This document shows, in pieces, positions 31,018 through 41,259 of a DNA stretch of 64,000 nucleotides (position 1 is its first letter; each line of letters begins with the position of its first letter). A program made the translations under genes and the position numbers. Under the pieces are notes generated by a model, which did not search any database, was not told the DNA's origin, and worked only from the letters and a program-made list of their open reading frames with translations. The DNA lies in the NCBI GenBank assembly GCA_944385935.1, contig CALWZC010000008.1:1-64000 (forward strand), in the 5' to 3' direction. This DNA comes from an uncultured Anaerofilum sp. GTDB taxonomy: Bacteria; Bacillota; Clostridia; Oscillospirales; Ruminococcaceae.

Positions 31018-32253
31018 ATGTCCCGGATTCTTGTGGTCAGTCAACACTATTGGCCGGAAAATTTTCGTGTCACCGACCTTTGCGAGGGTTTGGTAGCACA
31101 AGGAATTGAAGTAGATGTTTTGTGTGGATTGCCCAACTATCCCATGGGCAATTTGTTTGAGGGCTATTCTTACCTTTCCCCCCGCCGCCAAACCCACAAC
31201 CAAGTGGAAATTTTTCGGGCGGGGGAAATCCCCCGAAAAGGCAACACTGGCCCCATGATTTTCCTAAACTATGTGTCTTGGCCACTGTTTAGCTTATTCA
31301 GCCTTCCACGGCTTCATGGCAGAAAATATGACGCTGTACTGTGCTATAATACCAGCCCTGTGCTGATGAGTTTCCCCGCCATTGTCTATGCAAAGCTGCA
31401 CAAAATTCCTTTAACAAATTATGTGCTGGACATTTGGCCCGAAAATTTATACTCGGTACTCCCTGTAAAAAACAAACTATTGCGTGGCATTGCCCAAGCT
31501 GTTAGCAACTGGCATTATCGCAGAGCAGACCGCCTTATCGCCATGAGCCATTCTTTAGCAAAACGACTTTCAGAGGTATCCAAAAAGCCTTTGGATTCCA
31601 TCGCCATCATTCCCCAATACTGTGAAGATTTTTATGCACAACCAGCAGATTGTTCTGCCTTGCGCAGACAATTTGGCGACAAATTTCATCTAATATTTAC
31701 GGGCAACTTTAGCCCAGCCCAAAGTCTCGAAACGGTTGTTGAAGCCATCTGTATAGCACAACAAAAGGGCTTTTCCCAACTTCACCTTATTTTGGTAGGG
31801 GATGGTATGAGCCGCCCCGCTTTGGAAAAACTGGTAAAAGACAAACAAGCAGAGGAATTTATCACCTTTTATGGCAGTGTTCCTCCCCAAAAAATTCCCG
31901 AATTTTGCGCATTGGCAGATGGTCTTATCTGCCCTTTGGCAGACAGCCCCGACCTAGGCATGACTATCCCCGCAAAATTGGCAAGTTATATGGCAAGCGG
32001 TACCCCCATTTTGGCAAGCATTACGGGAGAAGGTGCCGCAGCTGTGCAACAGGCAGATTGTGGCTTTGCTACCCCGGCAGGAGATGCTGCTGCATTGGCA
32101 GATGCCATGATTCAACTCTACCAGCTTCCTCCCCAGCGCAGAGAACAACTGGGAAAAAATGCTTTTCAATGGTATCAATCCCATTACCAGCGTTCGACCC
32201 TTCTCTCTCAACTCAAAGATTTTGTTCTCTCTAACTCTTTGCAAAACCTTTAA
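31018..32253 (+). CDS. WbuB-like GT4 glycosyltransferase (L-fucosamine transfer)
   Basis: 411 residues of GT-B architecture. The N-terminal domain starts ILVVSQHYWPENFRVTDLCEGLV, LCGLPNYPMGN, and VLDIWPENLYSVL, as in WbuB/WbjE transferases that add L-FucNAc. The C-terminal nucleotide-sugar domain has LIFTGNFSPAQSLETVVEA, ILVGDGMSRPALE and SPDLGMTIPAKLASYMASGTPI. It probably moves L-FucNAc from UDP to a lipid-linked sugar on the cytoplasmic face. This specificity is inferred from the preceding capEFG genes. No priming transferase is visible in the window. Confidence 0.85.
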   Translation: MSRILVVSQHYWPENFRVTDLCEGLVAQGIEVDVLCGLPNYPMGNLFEGYSYLSPRRQTHNQVEIFRAGEIPRKGNTGPMIFLNYVSWPLFSLFSLPRLHGRKYDAVLCYNTSPVLMSFPAIVYAKLHKIPLTNYVLDIWPENLYSVLPVKNKLLRGIAQAVSNWHYRRADRLIAMSHSLAKRLSEVSKKPLDSIAIIPQYCEDFYAQPADCSALRRQFGDKFHLIFTGNFSPAQSLETVVEAICIAQQKGFSQLHLILVGDGMSRPALEKLVKDKQAEEFITFYGSVPPQKIPEFCALADGLICPLADSPDLGMTIPAKLASYMASGTPILASITGEGAAAVQQADCGFATPAGDAAALADAMIQLYQLPPQRREQLGKNAFQWYQSHYQRSTLLSQLKDFVLSNSLQNL

Positions 32254-32270
32254 AAGGAGTTTGCCTTTTT

Positions 32271-32984
32271 ATGAAAATTCTTGTGATTATTCCCTGTTAC
32301 AATGAGCAGGATACTATTTTAGATACAGTACAAGCCCTAAAATCCTACTGTCCAGAGGTGGACTGCATTGTAATAAATGATTGCTCCACCGACCGCAGCG
32401 AGGAAATTCTGCGGCAAAATAATATTCCCTTTTTGTCCCTTCCCTGTAATTTGGGCATAGGGGGCGGTGTGCAGGCAGGCTATCTGTATGCCAAGGAACA
32501 GGGCTATGACATCACCATTCAAATGGATGGAGATGGACAGCACGACCCGGCATATCTCCGGCAGGTATTGCAACCTTTGCTAGATGGACAAGCGGATATG
32601 GTTATTGGTAGTCGCTTTTTGGAAAAAAAAGGCTTTCAAACCAGTTTCGCACGCCGAATGGGAATTCGGTTGCTTAGCTTTCTTATTTGGATTCTCACTG
32701 GCAAACAAGTTTTGGATGTAACCAGTGGGTATCGTGCTTGTAACAAAGCTCTTACCCATTTTTATGCCAACTCCTATGCACAGGACTACCCCGAACCAGA
32801 AGCTATTATTGCAGCGGTGCTCAATGGCTTTACTGTAAAAGAGGTACCTGTAGAAATGAAAGAGCGACAAGGAGGAACTTCCTCTATTCGGGCTCTGTCC
32901 AGTGTATACTATATGATTAAAGTGACCATTGCCCTTGTGGTATATCGTTTGATTCTTGCAGGAAAAGGAGGCCGTTCTGCATGA
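32271..32984 (+). CDS. GT2 glycosyltransferase (polyprenyl-phosphate-sugar synthase type)
   Basis: 237 residues. GT-A motifs are VIIPCYNEQDTILDT, IVINDCSTDRSEEI, GGGVQAGYLYAKE, QMDGDGQHDP with the metal-binding DGD, and DVTSGYRACNK, followed by EVPVEMKERQGG. The domain resembles DPM1-like enzymes that load a sugar on undecaprenyl phosphate. It overlaps the DUF2304 gene by four bases. This pairing is common: the DUF2304 protein is thought to anchor the soluble transferase to the membrane. The donor sugar is not known. Confidence 0.85.
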   Translation: MKILVIIPCYNEQDTILDTVQALKSYCPEVDCIVINDCSTDRSEEILRQNNIPFLSLPCNLGIGGGVQAGYLYAKEQGYDITIQMDGDGQHDPAYLRQVLQPLLDGQADMVIGSRFLEKKGFQTSFARRMGIRLLSFLIWILTGKQVLDVTSGYRACNKALTHFYANSYAQDYPEPEAIIAAVLNGFTVKEVPVEMKERQGGTSSIRALSSVYYMIKVTIALVVYRLILAGKGGRSA

Positions 32985-33349
32985 CCTTGGAACTTCAAAT
33001 CTGGATGCTTTTGGGCTCGTTGGTCTATTTAGGAATTATCTTCTGGATGTTGAAAACCAAACGGCTTAGCGTTCGTTTTTCAATCGTATGGTTATTTTCT
33101 GCATTTGCGTTGGTTTTGTTCGCAGCTGTGCCCTATGTGGTATATGTGCTACGGGATATTTTAGACATTCAAATGCCCTCCAATCTGGTATTTGCCATGA
33201 CCATTGGCTTTATGTTGCTAATTCTTCTTAGTCTTTCCGCAGCTGTCACAGAGTTTGCCGACCGCATTAAGCGACTTACCCAAACCATTGCGATTCTAGA
33301 AAAACGTGTTAGGGAATTGGAAAATCAGTCCCACCAGGATAACCATTGA
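32981..33349 (+). CDS. DUF2304 membrane protein
   Basis: 122 residues with three membrane segments (about 5-22, 35-55 and 70-90), then a C-terminal heptad helix (IKRLTQTIAILEKRVRELE). The RFSIVWLFSAFALVLFAA region fits DUF2304. It is translated from an ATG overlapping the GT2 stop. The usual neighbour is a DPM1-like GT2, as here, so it is likely to form a membrane-bound complex with it. Confidence 0.8.
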   Translation: MTLELQIWMLLGSLVYLGIIFWMLKTKRLSVRFSIVWLFSAFALVLFAAVPYVVYVLRDILDIQMPSNLVFAMTIGFMLLILLSLSAAVTEFADRIKRLTQTIAILEKRVRELENQSHQDNH

Positions 33350-33389
33350 TTTCTGCGGGTTTCCGCTTGTATGATGTGAGGAAAAATAC

Positions 33390-35015
33390 ATGAATATTTT
33401 TACTGCCCTTCTTGAGTTCTTTCAGGAAGCCAGCAAAGAAAGTTTTTTGCAATTTTGGAATGCAGTTCCTCTGCAGCAGCCGGAGTTTTGGCACCGTTTT
33501 TGGGGAAATTTATGGACAGGCAGTGGCCCCATGAATTTGATTTCCTATACTTTTTGGGTGTTTTTAATTCTATGTGCATTCTTTTATTACCTGTTTCCCA
33601 AAAAGCTCAAACCCTTGTGGCTTTTGATATGCAGCTATAGTTTTTATTTGTATGACCGCAGCGGATTACAAATGGTTACCATTCTTGTGGGCACTACTGT
33701 TATCACCTATTTCAGTGCTCTTGCCATTAGCAAATTAAAACACATTTGGGCAAGACGAGCCTTTTTGCTGCTTTCGGTCTGCACTTCTGGCGGTCTTTTG
33801 TTTTATTACAAATATGCAAATTTTCTCTCCCAACTCTGGGCAGACATCCTAGGTGCTGTTCATATTTCTGTATCTGCCTCTGTCATAGACCTTCCTGTGG
33901 TTTTGGGTCTTAGCTTTTTTACCTTCCAATCTATGGGATATGTGATTGATGTGTATCAAAATGTCATTCCTGCGGAAAAAAATCCCATTTACTACGCTTT
34001 GTATGTGAGCTTTTTCCCCTGCATTACCTCTGGCCCCATCGAACGAGCCAACCATCTCCTTCCCCAGTTGCGCAAACCCGCCGTTTTTAACTATGACAAG
34101 GTAGCTGGTGGACTGTATCGTATTCTCTGGGGTGTATTCAAAAAGATGGTTATTGCAGGAAATTTGGATATATTCAGCAAAGAGGTATTTACCCATCTTC
34201 ACAAATACAATGGTGGTATCCTTGCCCTTGCTGCTCTTGTATTTAGCTATCAACTGTATCTAGATTTTTCCGGCTACTGTGATATTGCCGTGGGAGCCGG
34301 CAAAGTGTTGGGCTTTGACCTTATCGAAAACTTCAACCGCCCCTTTGCAGGTCGCAGCTATTCTCAACTTTGGGACCGCTGGCATATTAGCCTTACTACT
34401 TGGTTCCGAGATTATATCTTCACTCCCCTTAGCTTTTATAACCGTGGTCTTTCGGGAGTTTTGGGAAAATTGCAAGGTTGGTTCAACGTGTTTATTATTT
34501 TCCCCATTAGCGGCCTATGGCATGGGGACAATATGGGCTATGTGGTCTGGGGCGTGCTCAATGGTTTGTTTATGGTAGTGGGGAAAGCAACTGCCAAAAA
34601 GCGTCGCCAATGGGCAAAAAAGAATATTCTTTATCGCTCCCGTTTTTTAAAAGCCCTCATCCAGTGTAGCTGTGTTTATCTTCTTTTTACCATCTGTATT
34701 GTATTTTTTGCCGCCAGCTATTATGGACAAACTGCCTCAGATGGATTCTATCTCTTTTCCCATCTATTCTCCAATCAAGGCAACAGCACTCTTTCCAGTC
34801 TGGTTTTGGTCAAACTTGGATTTTCTCCCATTACCTTGTATGCCATTGGAATCAGTGCATTATTTGTAGAAATTATGGAAAAAATCGGCAGACCAGAACA
34901 GGTCATCCGCAAACTATATTTCCCCTTCCGCTGGATTATCTACTATGGTCTTATCTTTGCTTTGCTACTGTTTGCCAACTTTGGCGCATCTGGTTTTGTT
35001 TACGGAAATTACTAA
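33390..35015 (+). CDS. MBOAT O-acyltransferase (AlgI/DltB-like)
   Basis: 541 residues with 10 or more membrane segments. The family core is LGLSFFTFQSMGYVIDVY, FFPCITSGPIERANHLLPQ, SYQLYLDFSGYCDIAVGAGKVLGF, FNRPFAGRSYSQLWDRWHISLTTWFRDYIFTPL and ISGLWHGDNMGYVVWGVLNG. It should pass an acyl group, usually acetyl, across the membrane to a polysaccharide. Position 391 (VLNG) is Asn where the second MBOAT in this window (45051-46526) has His (LLHG); the conserved His378 in GLWHG is kept. The SGNH-like gene next door is the likely acceptor-side partner. Confidence 0.9.
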   Translation: MNIFTALLEFFQEASKESFLQFWNAVPLQQPEFWHRFWGNLWTGSGPMNLISYTFWVFLILCAFFYYLFPKKLKPLWLLICSYSFYLYDRSGLQMVTILVGTTVITYFSALAISKLKHIWARRAFLLLSVCTSGGLLFYYKYANFLSQLWADILGAVHISVSASVIDLPVVLGLSFFTFQSMGYVIDVYQNVIPAEKNPIYYALYVSFFPCITSGPIERANHLLPQLRKPAVFNYDKVAGGLYRILWGVFKKMVIAGNLDIFSKEVFTHLHKYNGGILALAALVFSYQLYLDFSGYCDIAVGAGKVLGFDLIENFNRPFAGRSYSQLWDRWHISLTTWFRDYIFTPLSFYNRGLSGVLGKLQGWFNVFIIFPISGLWHGDNMGYVVWGVLNGLFMVVGKATAKKRRQWAKKNILYRSRFLKALIQCSCVYLLFTICIVFFAASYYGQTASDGFYLFSHLFSNQGNSTLSSLVLVKLGFSPITLYAIGISALFVEIMEKIGRPEQVIRKLYFPFRWIIYYGLIFALLLFANFGASGFVYGNY

Positions 35016-35030
35016 AAGGAGGACTTCTCT

Positions 35031-36290
35031 TTGAAAAACCCCTTTCCTAAGAAAAATCCCAACAAACCCAAAGGTCGTAAGAGAAATCCCTCTCTTCCCA
35101 AACGACCTACCACCCCCATCAAAAGATTTCTCTCCTTTATTATCAAGTGGACAGGTATTACTATCAATGTTGCTATCAAATGTGCTTTGCTGTTGCCTAT
35201 CCCCATTTTTTTGCTCTGGTACAGCTATACCGTAGACCGAAATGGCTGGTTTCAAGGGGAACAATATGAGCGAGAAATAGCCCTTGCTATGCTGGATGGA
35301 AAACCCATCTCCAACTTTGAAAAAATGGAGGAGCGAGAAATTACCAAGCTATATGCTCAAAATCTCTCTCAACCTCTCAAAGCTATCTCCATTGGCTCCA
35401 GTCGAGTATTACAACTAACCTCATCTATTGCTGGCACTGATAGCTTTTTTAATGCTGGTATGATAGGTGCCGAGCAACCAGATGTAATGAGTAGCTACTA
35501 TCTATTTGACCGTGCTGACAAAATCCCGGAAATTGTTATCTTTGAGGTAGACCCTTGGATTTTTAGCACTGCTCCAGATGCAACTACCTACCGTCGGGTA
35601 GACTGGAAAATGTACAATGATTTTCTATACTATGGGTTGGGCCATGATGTGGAAGTGACCACCGAGCAAGAAAACATGAATTTTTGGCTTTCTCTCACTA
35701 GCCCCGCTTTTTTCCAAGAAAATCTGGAATACTACATCCAAAACAAGGAAACAGGCATGCGCCCCCAAATTGTAAAGGGAGATGTCTATCAACAATCCAA
35801 TGATGTAAAAATGCCCGATGGCAGTGTCCTTTATCCAGACTCCATGCGCTCTGCCACAGTAGAAGAAGTTGACAATATTGCATTGAATGCCATTACCAAC
35901 AGCTTTGTAAACTGCGAGGAATTTTATCAAATGGATTCTAACCTGATTGCATTATTTGATGAATTTGTTTCCTACATGCAAGCAAAAGGCAGCCAAGTGG
36001 TATTGTTACTCACCCCTTACCACCCTGTTGTATATCAAAAGGTGCTGGAGCAACCCGAACGGTATAGCGGCTTTTTTCAGGTAGAAACATGGCTCCGACA
36101 ATACGCTCTTGACCACAACCTTTCCTTATATGGTTCCTATGACCCACAAGCAGTGGGCTGCACCAGTGAAGATTTTTTTGATGGCTGGCATGTCAAAGGT
36201 AGAGGCATCTCTAAGTTCTTCCCCGGTGTTTCGTCTTTAGCTCCCTACTCTCCACCACAAGATTCCTCTGCTTTGCATCGTTTGCCCTAA
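35031..36290 (+). CDS. SGNH-like (AlgJ/DltD-type) membrane-anchored partner of MBOAT
   Basis: 419 residues from TTG, nine bases after AGGAGG, with one N-terminal membrane segment (about residues 33-64) after a very basic Pro/Lys/Arg stretch. The large extracytoplasmic domain has SIGSSRVLQLTSS near residue 121 (nucleophile-type Ser) and DFFDGWHVKGRG near residue 382, which would supply the catalytic Asp and His. This is the arrangement of SGNH acetyltransferases that finish MBOAT-mediated acylation. No sequence beyond these motifs was matched to a named family. It lies 15 bases behind the MBOAT gene. Confidence 0.72.
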   Translation: MKNPFPKKNPNKPKGRKRNPSLPKRPTTPIKRFLSFIIKWTGITINVAIKCALLLPIPIFLLWYSYTVDRNGWFQGEQYEREIALAMLDGKPISNFEKMEEREITKLYAQNLSQPLKAISIGSSRVLQLTSSIAGTDSFFNAGMIGAEQPDVMSSYYLFDRADKIPEIVIFEVDPWIFSTAPDATTYRRVDWKMYNDFLYYGLGHDVEVTTEQENMNFWLSLTSPAFFQENLEYYIQNKETGMRPQIVKGDVYQQSNDVKMPDGSVLYPDSMRSATVEEVDNIALNAITNSFVNCEEFYQMDSNLIALFDEFVSYMQAKGSQVVLLLTPYHPVVYQKVLEQPERYSGFFQVETWLRQYALDHNLSLYGSYDPQAVGCTSEDFFDGWHVKGRGISKFFPGVSSLAPYSPPQDSSALHRLP

Positions 36291-36306
36291 AATTGCCAAA
36301 AAACTA

Positions 36307-36335
36307 TTGACATTCTCTATTTTTTCGGTTATCAT
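36307..36335 (+). promoter_or_regulatory. leuACDB promoter
   Basis: TTGACA, 17 bases, TATCAT. Transcription should start near 36342 and give a leader of about 340 bases. Confidence 0.8.
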
Positions 36336-36341
36336 ATAGAA

Positions 36342-36655
36342 CAATTCAAGCAAAAAAATGCTTCGACAGGGAGAAAGCAATCCCCTTAACATCTTCAGAG
36401 AGCTGCTGGTTGCTGCAAAGCAGTGTTGTATGGATTGTATACTGGCCCTTGAGCAGCTGCACTGAACTACAGTAGGTGCAGACGGGTTCTTTCCCGTTAC
36501 AGGAAGAACGGTTCGCAATTTTCTTTGCCGACCGGCAGAGTGGCTTCTATTTTGAGGCAATGAGAGTGGTACCACGGGAACTGATAAAATGATTTTTCAG
36601 TCCTCGTCTCTCAAGGAATTTTTTCCTTGGGAGGCGAGGGCTTTTTCTTTTCTCC
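36342..36655 (+). promoter_or_regulatory. T-box riboswitch (leucine operon leader)
   Basis: Stem I shows the AGAGAG bulge motif followed by CTGCTGGTTGCTG and CCCTTGAGCAGC (about 36401-36460). The specifier region GAACTACAGTAGG is at 36464-36476. The T-box sequence AGAGTGGTACCACGG (36563-36577) has the UGGNACC that pairs with the uncharged tRNA acceptor end. An intrinsic terminator follows (36602-36639, CCTCG...CGAGG with T5 at 36641). It should let leuACDB be read only when tRNA is uncharged. The specifier can be read as CTA (Leu) or TAC (Tyr) depending on register; the downstream genes favour Leu. Confidence 0.9.
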
Positions 36656-36681
36656 CAAAATTAGAAAGGAGTTTTTCACAT

Positions 36682-38343
36682 ATGCAGCAGGCAGACAAAT
36701 ACCAAATTGGTTATTATCCAGTATCCAATCCTCCCATGCTTTGGGCACAAAAAGACCATCTGGAATCCCCTCCCATCTGGTGCAGTGTAGACCTGCGGGA
36801 CGGCAACCAAAGCCTGATTGTTCCCATGAGTTTGGAACAAAAATTAGAGTTTTTCCAATTCCTCTGCAAAATTGGTTTTAAAGAAATAGAGGTTGGCTTT
36901 CCTGCCGCCAGTGAAACAGAATATACCTTTTTGCGAGCTTTAATTGAACAAAACCTTATCCCTTCAGATGTTACCATACAAGTGCTTACCCAAAGCCGTG
37001 AACACATTATCCGCAAAACCTTCGATTCCCTCCAAGGCTGCCATACACCGGTTATTGTTCATTTCTACAATTCCACCAGTACAGCCCAACGAGAGCAGGT
37101 ATTCAAAAAAAGCAAAGAGGAAATTAAAAAAATTGCCACTGATGGTGCAACTCTCATCAAGAAGCTTTCTCAAGAATATGACGGAAATTTCCGCTTTGAA
37201 TACAGCCCCGAAAGTTTTACAGGAACTGAGCCAGAATATGCCCTAGAAGTTTGCAATGCGGTATTGGATATTTTGCAGCCCACTGCCCAACAGCCGGTTA
37301 TTATCAATCTTCCTGTTACAGTGGCAATGAGTATGAGCCATGTGTATGCCAACCAAGTGGAGTACATGAGCATGAACCTCCACCACAGGGAAAACGTCAT
37401 CCTCTCTCTCCATCCCCACAACGACCGTGGTTGTGCAGTGGCAGATACAGAACTGGGGTTATTGGCTGGGGCAGACCGTGTAGAGGGTACTCTCTTTGGC
37501 AATGGAGAGCGAACAGGAAATGTAGATTTAGTCACTCTTGCCATGAACCTTTACAGTCATGGCATTGACCCAAAGTTGGATTTTTCAGACATGCCGTCAG
37601 TGGTTGCACAGTATGAAAAAGCAACCAAAATGCAGGTATACGACCGCACCCCCTACGCCGGAGCATTGGTATTTGCTGCGTTTTCTGGAAGCCATCAGGA
37701 TGCCATTGCCAAGGGAATGGAATGGCGCAAGCAGCACAATCTCTATCAATGGAATGTTCCCTACCTTCCCATTGACCCGGCAGATGTGGGCAGAGAATAC
37801 CAGACCGATGTTATTCGCATTAACAGCCAAAGTGGAAAAGGCGGCATTGGTTATCTTCTGGAAACCCGTTTTGGCTACCACCTTCCCGCCAAAATGCGGG
37901 AGGATTTTGGCTACAAGGTCAAAGCTGTATCCGACCACAACCACAAGGAACTTTCTCCAGAAGAAATTTTAGAAATTTTCTGTCAGAGCTATCTCAATCT
38001 ATCTCGTCCAGTAGAAATTTCTGTACCAGAATATACTTTGCTGGAAAACAACACCCACAAGGCAGAATTTACCTTGCAGTCTGCCGGGGTTTTCAAAACT
38101 TGCAGTGCTGTGGGTAATGGTAGATTGGATGCTGCATGCAACGCCATTCGACAGGGCACCGGCATGGATTTTTCTATTATTACCTATAGCGAACACGCAC
38201 TAGAACAGGGCAGCACCAGCCTTGCCGCCGCTTATGTGGGCTTGCAATGGAAAAGCGGTGCCATCACATGGGGAGCCGGCACCCACACCGACATTATGAC
38301 CGCCAGCATTCACGCTTTGTTGAGTGCTATCAACAATAAATAA
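36682..38343 (+). CDS. leuA: 2-isopropylmalate synthase, long (yeast/actinobacterial) type
   Basis: 553 residues from ATG at 36682 with AAAGGAG upstream; the frame back to 36589 runs through the terminator stem. The TIM barrel has [53 protein letters not shown] and [18 protein letters not shown] with the metal-binding HxH. The C-terminal regulatory domain follows (about 420-553). It condenses acetyl-CoA with 2-ketoisovalerate, the committed step to leucine. The start layout and length belong to the LeuA2 branch, not the 510-residue bacterial form. Confidence 0.95.
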   Translation: MQQADKYQIGYYPVSNPPMLWAQKDHLESPPIWCSVDLRDGNQSLIVPMSLEQKLEFFQFLCKIGFKEIEVGFPAASETEYTFLRALIEQNLIPSDVTIQVLTQSREHIIRKTFDSLQGCHTPVIVHFYNSTSTAQREQVFKKSKEEIKKIATDGATLIKKLSQEYDGNFRFEYSPESFTGTEPEYALEVCNAVLDILQPTAQQPVIINLPVTVAMSMSHVYANQVEYMSMNLHHRENVILSLHPHNDRGCAVADTELGLLAGADRVEGTLFGNGERTGNVDLVTLAMNLYSHGIDPKLDFSDMPSVVAQYEKATKMQVYDRTPYAGALVFAAFSGSHQDAIAKGMEWRKQHNLYQWNVPYLPIDPADVGREYQTDVIRINSQSGKGGIGYLLETRFGYHLPAKMREDFGYKVKAVSDHNHKELSPEEILEIFCQSYLNLSRPVEISVPEYTLLENNTHKAEFTLQSAGVFKTCSAVGNGRLDAACNAIRQGTGMDFSIITYSEHALEQGSTSLAAAYVGLQWKSGAITWGAGTHTDIMTASIHALLSAINNK

Positions 38344-38372
38344 CAACTATATTGCATAGAGGGGTAAATTTT

Positions 38373-39635
38373 ATGGGAATGACAATGACACAAAAAATTC
38401 TTGCAGCCCATGCAGGGCTGGAGAGCGTAACTGCTGGACAGCTTATTGAAGCAAAGCTAGATATGGTGCTGGGCAATGACATTACCAGTCCGGTGGCTAT
38501 CCAAGAGTTTGAAAAAGCTGGATTCCAACAAGTATTTGACCGCACAAAAATTAGTTTGGTAATGGACCATTTTGCACCCAATAAGGATATCAAAGCTGCC
38601 CAACAAACCAAGCAAAGCCGTGAGTTTGCCAATAAATATGACATTCTCAACTTTTATGATGTAGGCAGCATGGGCATTGAACACGCCCTTTTGCCCGAAA
38701 AAGGACTTGTAGGGGCTGGGGATTGTGTTATCGGAGCCGACAGCCATACCTGTACCTATGGTGCATTGGGAGCCTTCTCCACTGGTGTTGGCAGCACTGA
38801 TATGGCAGCAGGCATGGCAACAGGCACCTGTTGGTTCAAGGTTCCTTCTGCCATTCGCTTCAATCTGGTTGGGCAGCTTTCCGGCTGGGCAAGCGGAAAA
38901 GATGTTATCCTCACCATCATCGGAATGATTGGTGTAGATGGTGCTCTATACAAAAGTATGGAATTTACAGGTAGCGGACTTGCTAGCCTCTCTATGGATG
39001 ACCGCCTGTGCATGGCAAATATGGCCATTGAAGCAGGGGCAAAGAATGGAATCTTTGAGGTAGATGACATTACCATCGCTTATATGAAAGACCGTGTGCA
39101 AAAACCCTATACCATTTATCAGGCAGACCCTGATGCACAATACGATGCAGAATATACCATCGACCTGTCCACCATTGTTCCTACCGTGGCATATCCCCAT
39201 TTGCCCGAGAATACCCACCCTGCCAGCGAATCGAAACATATTTCCATTGACCAAGTTGTAATTGGAAGTTGTACTAATGGCCGCAGCAGCGATATGGAAA
39301 TCGCCGCAAAAATTTTGAAAGGCAAAAAGATTGCAAAAAATGTACGTGCCATTGTCATTCCAGCCACACAAAAAATCTTTACCGAATGCATTCAAAAGGG
39401 CTGGATGGAAACCTTTGTAGAGGCAGGTTGTGTGGTATCTACTCCCACCTGTGGCCCTTGTCTGGGTGGATACATGGGAATTCTTGCCCAAGGGGAACGC
39501 TGTGTTGCAACCACCAACCGCAATTTTGTAGGGCGTATGGGGCATGTAGAAAGTGAAGTATATCTTGCAAGCCCCGCAGTGGCTGCCGCCAGTGCCCTGA
39601 CTGGATATATCACCGCACCAAAGGAGGAAAACTAA
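38373..39635 (+). CDS. leuC: 3-isopropylmalate dehydratase large subunit
   Basis: 420 residues from ATG at 38373 (GAGGGG upstream; a TTG at 38352 is in frame but lacks a site). It belongs to the shorter archaeal/anaerobe-type LeuC. Aconitase-fold motifs are [35 protein letters not shown] and [13 protein letters not shown]; the Cys of these blocks bind the [4Fe-4S] cluster. With LeuD it isomerises 2- to 3-isopropylmalate. The gene lies between leuA and leuD with two-base spacing to leuD. Confidence 0.95.
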   Translation: MGMTMTQKILAAHAGLESVTAGQLIEAKLDMVLGNDITSPVAIQEFEKAGFQQVFDRTKISLVMDHFAPNKDIKAAQQTKQSREFANKYDILNFYDVGSMGIEHALLPEKGLVGAGDCVIGADSHTCTYGALGAFSTGVGSTDMAAGMATGTCWFKVPSAIRFNLVGQLSGWASGKDVILTIIGMIGVDGALYKSMEFTGSGLASLSMDDRLCMANMAIEAGAKNGIFEVDDITIAYMKDRVQKPYTIYQADPDAQYDAEYTIDLSTIVPTVAYPHLPENTHPASESKHISIDQVVIGSCTNGRSSDMEIAAKILKGKKIAKNVRAIVIPATQKIFTECIQKGWMETFVEAGCVVSTPTCGPCLGGYMGILAQGERCVATTNRNFVGRMGHVESEVYLASPAVAAASALTGYITAPKEEN

Positions 39636-39636
39636 A

Positions 39637-40140
39637 ATGCAGGCAAAAGGTTTTGTTCATTGTTATCCCGATAATGTAGACACCGATGTTATCATTCCCG
39701 CCCGTTATCTCAATACTCCCAATGCTCAGGAATTGGCTGCCCACTGTATGGAGGATATCGACCCCGCTTTTCCTCAAAAGGTACATCGGGGAGATATCAT
39801 GGTAGCCGGTTGGAATTTTGGCTGTGGCTCCTCCCGTGAACACGCCCCCCTTGCTATCAAAACAAGCGGCATTTCCTGTGTAATTGCAAAAACCTTTGCA
39901 CGCATTTTCTACCGCAATGCCATTAACATTGGTCTTGCTATTTTGGAATGTGAAGAAGCCGCCAACCGAATCCAACCTGGCGATGAAGTGCAGATTGACT
40001 TTGACTCTGGCACCATTACCAACCTAACACAACAGGAATCCTATCAGGCACAACCTTTCCCTCCCTTTATTCAAAACATCATCCAAAAAGGCGGCCTAAT
40101 GAACGCTATTCAAAGCAAGGAGGACAACACCCATGAATAA
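39637..40140 (+). CDS. leuD: 3-isopropylmalate dehydratase small subunit
   Basis: 167 residues, the usual length of the anaerobe-type LeuD. Features are [36 protein letters not shown] and [17 protein letters not shown], forming the swivelling aconitase domain. It partners LeuC. The GGAGG ribosome site is in the end of leuC, and the gene overlaps leuB by eight bases. Confidence 0.95.
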   Translation: MQAKGFVHCYPDNVDTDVIIPARYLNTPNAQELAAHCMEDIDPAFPQKVHRGDIMVAGWNFGCGSSREHAPLAIKTSGISCVIAKTFARIFYRNAINIGLAILECEEAANRIQPGDEVQIDFDSGTITNLTQQESYQAQPFPPFIQNIIQKGGLMNAIQSKEDNTHE

Positions 40141-41200
40141 AACAATCGCACTTATTCCGGGAGATGGCATCGGCCCCGAAATTGTAGAACAGGCTGTGAA
40201 AGTTTTAAATGCCATTGCGAAAAAATTTAGTCACACCTTTACCTACGAAACCGTTGACATGGGCGGTATTGCCATTGACAAGTGGGGTGAACCCTTGCCC
40301 AAAGCCATGCTGGAAAAATGTCTTGCCTCTGACAGTGTTCTGTTAGGTGCAGTAGGTGGCCCTCAATGGGATAGTATGCCGGGACACCTTCGCCCAGAAA
40401 AAGGCTTGCTTGCTTTGCGCTCTGCCATGGGTTTATATTGTAACCTTCGCCCTGCTACTCTATGGCCCCAGCTTGCTGCTGCCAGCCCTTTGAAGGATAT
40501 TTCCCAAGGCATTGACTTTGTAGTGGTTAGGGAGCTGATAGGTGGTATTTATTTTGGCAGCCACACCACCGAGTTGGTAGAGGGTCAACCAGTAGCTACC
40601 GACATTATGCGCTATTCTGAAAGCGAAATCCGCCGTATTGGCAAAATTGCTTTTGAAACTGCTCGTAAACGTCGAAAAAAGGTCACCAGTGTGGACAAAG
40701 CAAATGTACTGGATACCAGCCGCCTATGGCGAAAGATTATGCACGAACTTGCACAGGAATACCCTGATGTAGAATACAGTGATATGCTTGTGGACAATGC
40801 TGCTATGCAACTGGTCAAAGCACCCCATCAATTTGATGTACTTGTAACAGAAAATATGTTTGGAGATATTCTTTCTGATGAAGCAAGTATGCTCACTGGC
40901 AGCATTGGTATGATTCCCTCCTCCAGCATGGGAGAAGGCACCCGTGGCCTATTTGAACCTATCCATGGTTCCGCCCCTGATATTGCCGGAAAAGACCTTG
41001 CCAACCCTGTAGGAACCATTCTCTCTGCTGCCATGATGCTGCGTTATAGCTTTGGCATGGAGCAAGAAGCCACCACCATTGAACAAGCAGTGTCCACTGT
41101 ACTGGATAAAAATTTCCGCACATCTGACACAATGGCAGAGGGTTGTACACAAGTTTCCTGTTCACAAATGGGAGACGCCATCGCTTCCGCCTGTTGTTAA
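40133..41200 (+). CDS. leuB: 3-isopropylmalate dehydrogenase
   Basis: 355 residues. NAD-dependent beta-decarboxylating dehydrogenase pattern: [32 protein letters not shown], the Leu-pocket helix [47 protein letters not shown], and [15 protein letters not shown] with [17 protein letters not shown]. It oxidises 3-isopropylmalate to the leucine keto acid. It is the last gene of the leuACDB operon and is followed by a clear terminator. Confidence 0.96.
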   Translation: MNKTIALIPGDGIGPEIVEQAVKVLNAIAKKFSHTFTYETVDMGGIAIDKWGEPLPKAMLEKCLASDSVLLGAVGGPQWDSMPGHLRPEKGLLALRSAMGLYCNLRPATLWPQLAAASPLKDISQGIDFVVVRELIGGIYFGSHTTELVEGQPVATDIMRYSESEIRRIGKIAFETARKRRKKVTSVDKANVLDTSRLWRKIMHELAQEYPDVEYSDMLVDNAAMQLVKAPHQFDVLVTENMFGDILSDEASMLTGSIGMIPSSSMGEGTRGLFEPIHGSAPDIAGKDLANPVGTILSAAMMLRYSFGMEQEATTIEQAVSTVLDKNFRTSDTMAEGCTQVSCSQMGDAIASACC

Positions 41201-41212
41201 TTTACCTATACA

Positions 41213-41244
41213 AAAAGCCGCCCTATATTTCAAGGGCGGCTTTT
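41213..41244. terminator. leuB terminator
   Basis: AAAAGCCGCCC / GGGCGGCTTTT with a ten-base loop and T/A runs on both sides. It lies between convergent operons and can serve both. Confidence 0.85.
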
Positions 41245-41259
41245 CTATTGGACAAAATC

